Position numbers and translations under genes: made by a program. A DNA stretch of 64,000 bases from Tillus elongatus (taxonomy: Eukaryota; Arthropoda; Insecta; Coleoptera; Cleridae), in the NCBI GenBank assembly GCA_964006375.1, contig OZ023269.1:65434529-65498528 (forward strand), given 5' to 3'. Each line of letters opens with the position of its first letter. Positions within the stretch are counted from its first letter, which is position 1. The notes below the pieces were generated by a model that saw only the letters and a program-made list of their open reading frames with translations, did not search any database and was not told where the DNA came from. Shown here piece by piece: positions 61,144 through 64,000 of this stretch.

Positions 61144-62830
61144 GCCAACTAACAACAAAACTTGAAAGCCGTATAACATTTTTACAATAATAAAATGTTA
61201 AATTGCCAATATTTCTAAAACCACAAATTTTTGGCATAGCCAGCCATATACAAAGTTACCCTCTTTTTAATGCCAAATAAGATAGTATGATAAAAACAGG
61301 GGATTTCTATTTGAGAAAAAAGAGTTTCAATGATTTTTTCAATTCAATTTTCAATATGAGTTTTTGATTTTCCTGTATTGATTTATTATCAAAATAATAA
61401 AGTAAATCAGCTTCTACAAGGAAACCAACCTATATTAAATGATAAAGGCTTTCATATAAGATAAATTTATAGTTATCTTTAGGCCTGCAAACATCATTCT
61501 TGACATAAAATTTGAGATATGTCAAAAACGGTTGGACTCCGGTATAGGACATTATACATAGAATGTGTCTAAAATTTCACGGAGAAGTTAAAAATGTAAC
61601 AATATATAGATTATTCTATTTAAAATAAGCAAGTTAACATCAACACCGTGCATAATCGGAAGTGCCACAATCTTAAGAATACTTTAGCCGAGTTGCCCCC
61701 ATCGACTTCAGTAAACTGCCTAATTTTCCAAATTTTCCAAAGGCTATTTTCCGAGAAATGGATCGCGGGAGTTCGTCGTGGGATACTCTGTATCTTCTAC
61801 GTATATAGTAGTGTGTTGTTTGGGAATTTAAATATACAAGTGCAAATTATTCTTTACGACTTTATTAGTGTTAGTGGGTGACTAAACAGTGTTTGTGATG
61901 CTTTTCGACCAGCTAAAAAAGGCCAAAGTTTTACAAAAAAAGCTGATATGCAACAGGTTAGTTATCTTAAAATTTATTTAACACTGTCACATGTCTACAG
62001 AATTATTTAATTATTTTGTAGAGAAATAAGTTTATTTATTATTCGCTTAAGTTGTATTTAAATCAAAACATAGCTAGTGACGTGCTCTAATCTTTATCTA
62101 TATTGCAAAGAATGGAATTTTGTAATCAAAATTACATAAATCGAAAGGCCTATTAGAACATATTTTATCTAAAATGGTGCTCATGATGAATAGAACCTAC
62201 ATTTTTGTTAAGTTTTTGTTTAGTGACGTTTTATTTCGTCTCGGTACCTATCTTGATTTTAAAACTCTTCATGTGTTATCTAAATATGTGACATCACCGT
62301 AACAAAGTATTTGCGCTTATTTGTATAGTGAATTTTTCTACTTTCTTTATTCTTACAGGTTTGAACTTATATAAATTTTCTAAACATAGAGTTTACCAGG
62401 CGCCAAGATCTGAGTTAATTGCCCATCTGCTGACTATCGAGACATTTCAGCAGTTAGAGACTGATGAACGTACGGTTGACTCCAAGCACTATTGTGTAAC
62501 TTGTGTCTGTCATTCCGTTTTGACAAATTGACAACAGTTAAGTTCCAACAAAAGCTCAGCGGGGCTGATGAACGCATACGTTTACACACCTATTCAACTG
62601 TTGGCGCCTAGTGAACTCGACCAATTTAATCCCTGTACGTTTAGCTGATTTACTGGCGTAAACTTTATATCGAATTTGAATCACCTTGTATATTTATTAG
62701 GATTTTAAAATTTCCCTTTGCGGTCATTAACAAAACTATTTACTTAAAAAATGTTAAACTTTTCCTTTCCCAAATTATAAAATTTATTAAAAAGAAAAAA
62801 AGTTTTTACTAGTTTACCAGTTTCAACTAC
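61144..62830. other. No supported gene; AT-rich spacer with possible exon-like pieces
   Basis: Two short frames (61648-61881 and 62328-62531) are open but have no recognisable domain. A donor-like CAACAG/GTTAGT (61958) and an acceptor-like TTCTTACAG (62360) could frame an intron, yet neither side shows a convincing protein. No repeat structure obvious except AT richness. Confidence 0.4.
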
Positions 62831-62834
62831 ATAA

Positions 62835-63115
62835 TATAATATAAGCATCCTTGGTGGTCCAGTAGGTAAACATTTCTATTTCTCCGTACATACTGTAAAT
62901 TAAGATTAACCGAGGTTGTGGCATTGTGTTTGAAATTTGATGCCTGCACATTCCTCCCTCCCGAAGCGACGTAGAGCCGTCAATCCGATGTACCATCTGA
63001 TATCCGGCACGTTAAAGATCCATACCCTCTTTACGGAAAGAAGACTTCGGCCAAAGTTCCAGGACACTGCAGATAAACGGTCCCCTGGCGTCGGTGATTT
63101 ACCACAGTCGCAGAA
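62835..63115 (+). repeat. Diverged fragment related to the foldback arm
   Basis: Shares, in order, GAGGTTGTGGCATTGTG, TGCACATTCC, GTAGAGCCGTC and GGCACGTTAAAGATCC with 39785-39900. Roughly 70% identity by eye. Confidence 0.65.
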
Positions 63116-63337
63116 ATAATCCGACGTAAATCGAAAAAAGATAAACTATAATATAGGTATGTATACTGATGAAATATCGTGTGTTTAACTGAATTCACTA
63201 AAAACTAGTATAAACGCAAATAATTATATGTCGATAGTTATAAGCATTTTCTAATATGCAATTATACTTCAAATTAACATATTGCTTCAAATGAGCGAAA
63301 ACTAGGCGCCTAGAACACATATCTGGGGTCTGTTTCG

Positions 63338-63341
<4 letters not shown>

Positions 63342-63430
<89 letters not shown>
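63342..63430. repeat. (TA)n microsatellite inside an (AT)n-associated repeat
   Basis: Left flank CATATCTGGGGTCTGTTTCG is the left-hand motif and right flank AAACTCAAAAAATAATGGGA the inverted right-hand motif, so the array is internal to the repeat. Confidence 0.95.
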
Positions 63431-63434
<4 letters not shown>

Positions 63435-64000
63435 CAAAAAATAATGGGACGATTTTGATCAAATTTTGTAAGCATTTTCCTTTTGCAAGTGGCTTGGATA
63501 AGTTGCTTAGCCAGGAAATGCGGCCCGGTTATCCCGGAATGGATTGTGATTTCTTTCGGGAATAAGAAAGTAGGGCCAACCAAATATGGTACGTATGTCT
63601 GTATTATAAAAAGTGAACGACGTACCAAAATTTTCATCTGTAAGTTAAAAGTCAAAAAAGTTATAGGCATTTGAAGAAAAAAAAAAAGGGGTTTTCCTCA
63701 AAACGCACAGGTCGCGATTTGAAACGTAAAAATTGGCAACATTTAGGCAAGAACATGAAATAAATACCGGTTACGTAAAAAAAATGTTGCAAGAAGAGTG
63801 CTCTTAAGTTTCAACTTTAGCCTTCATCGACCTTTATTTTACTAAAATATTCCGGGTTTACTTTCAGTTTTTATCTGTTTACATATAGACAGGGTGACGC
63901 ATTTCTACGGTAAAACTCAATATAATTGTTATTATGCAAGATACGAGAAAAATTGTATACGTTAATTATAACGTCTTGAGCTGTATCTTATAAAATTATT
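63431..64000 (-). repeat. (AT)n-associated repeat family, inverted copy, cut by window end
   Basis: Read on the minus strand it follows 47560-48055: AAAATGCCTATAACTTTTTT-like, CGTACCATATTTGG, CCAAGCCACTTGCAAAAGG, TTGATCAAAATCGTCCCATT. Non-coding. Confidence 0.8.

Noticed and set aside
61905..62531. Possible two-exon host gene with donor near 61958 and acceptor near 62360
   Set aside because: The encoded peptides match nothing I know, the frame choice is arbitrary and there is no independent evidence of coding.

Overview
This is a eukaryotic, almost certainly insect, genome window that is dominated by nested transposable elements. The evidence for an insect is spliced introns with GT/AG borders, jockey/I/LOA/RTE-type LINEs, a Ty3/Gypsy LTR element, hAT, pogo, P/THAP9 and IS630/mariner-type DNA transposons, many long (AT)n arrays, and two exons that look like the arthropod immune adaptor gene imd. 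There are no bacterial-style operons, tRNA, rRNA or CRISPR features that I can support.

Layout. 1-2327: 3' end of a Gypsy-type element (copy A, plus strand) ending in an (AT)n array. 2429-6652: a decayed CR1/jockey-type LINE (minus). 6653-11300: AT-rich repeats and a LINE remnant. 11305-26393: a multi-exon P-element/THAP9-type transposase gene (minus) whose last exon is split by a complete 9.2-kb Gypsy-type element (copy B, 11805-21046) with near-identical 1.5-kb LTRs and a 4-bp ATAT target duplication. 26451-27203: inverted-repeat MITEs. 27475-30306: a pogo-like element. 31025-38192: a hAT element with an 8-bp target duplication, into which a 5.8-kb I-clade LINE has inserted. 38618-39189: two exons of an imd-like gene. 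39217-45416: a large foldback element carrying a LOA/R1-type LINE with a 13-bp target duplication. 45692-46636: long microsatellites and a palindrome. 46506-54507: a ~4-kb near-perfect tandem duplication, each unit carrying an intron-containing IS630/mariner-type transposase with a D-x41-D spacing. 54985-64000: decayed mariner-like copies, a truncated RTE-type LINE and more (AT)n-bearing repeats.

The most interesting points are as follows. (1) The Gypsy-type element encodes, after pol and in the position where retroviruses carry env, a third ORF whose tandem zinc-knuckle module matches the C-terminus of its own Gag in spacing and sequence. The two copies in the window differ there mostly at synonymous sites. 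(2) Its gag ends on a textbook GGGAAAC -1 slippery heptamer directly before the stop codon. (3) The imd-like exons show a candidate caspase site exposing an ACPS end, a RHIM-like VHIG core and the first part of a death domain. They form the only convincing host gene in the window, and a large foldback element lies just inside the following intron. (4) A non-coding, (AT)n-carrying repeat family recurs at least seven times and explains much of the microsatellite load.

The element insertions can be ordered in time by nesting: LTR copy B is younger than the P-type gene, the I-clade LINE is younger than the hAT, the LOA-type LINE is younger than the foldback, and the RTE-type LINE is younger than the 305-bp inverted-repeat unit it sits beside. 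Positions of splice sites, target duplications and repeat ends were read by eye.
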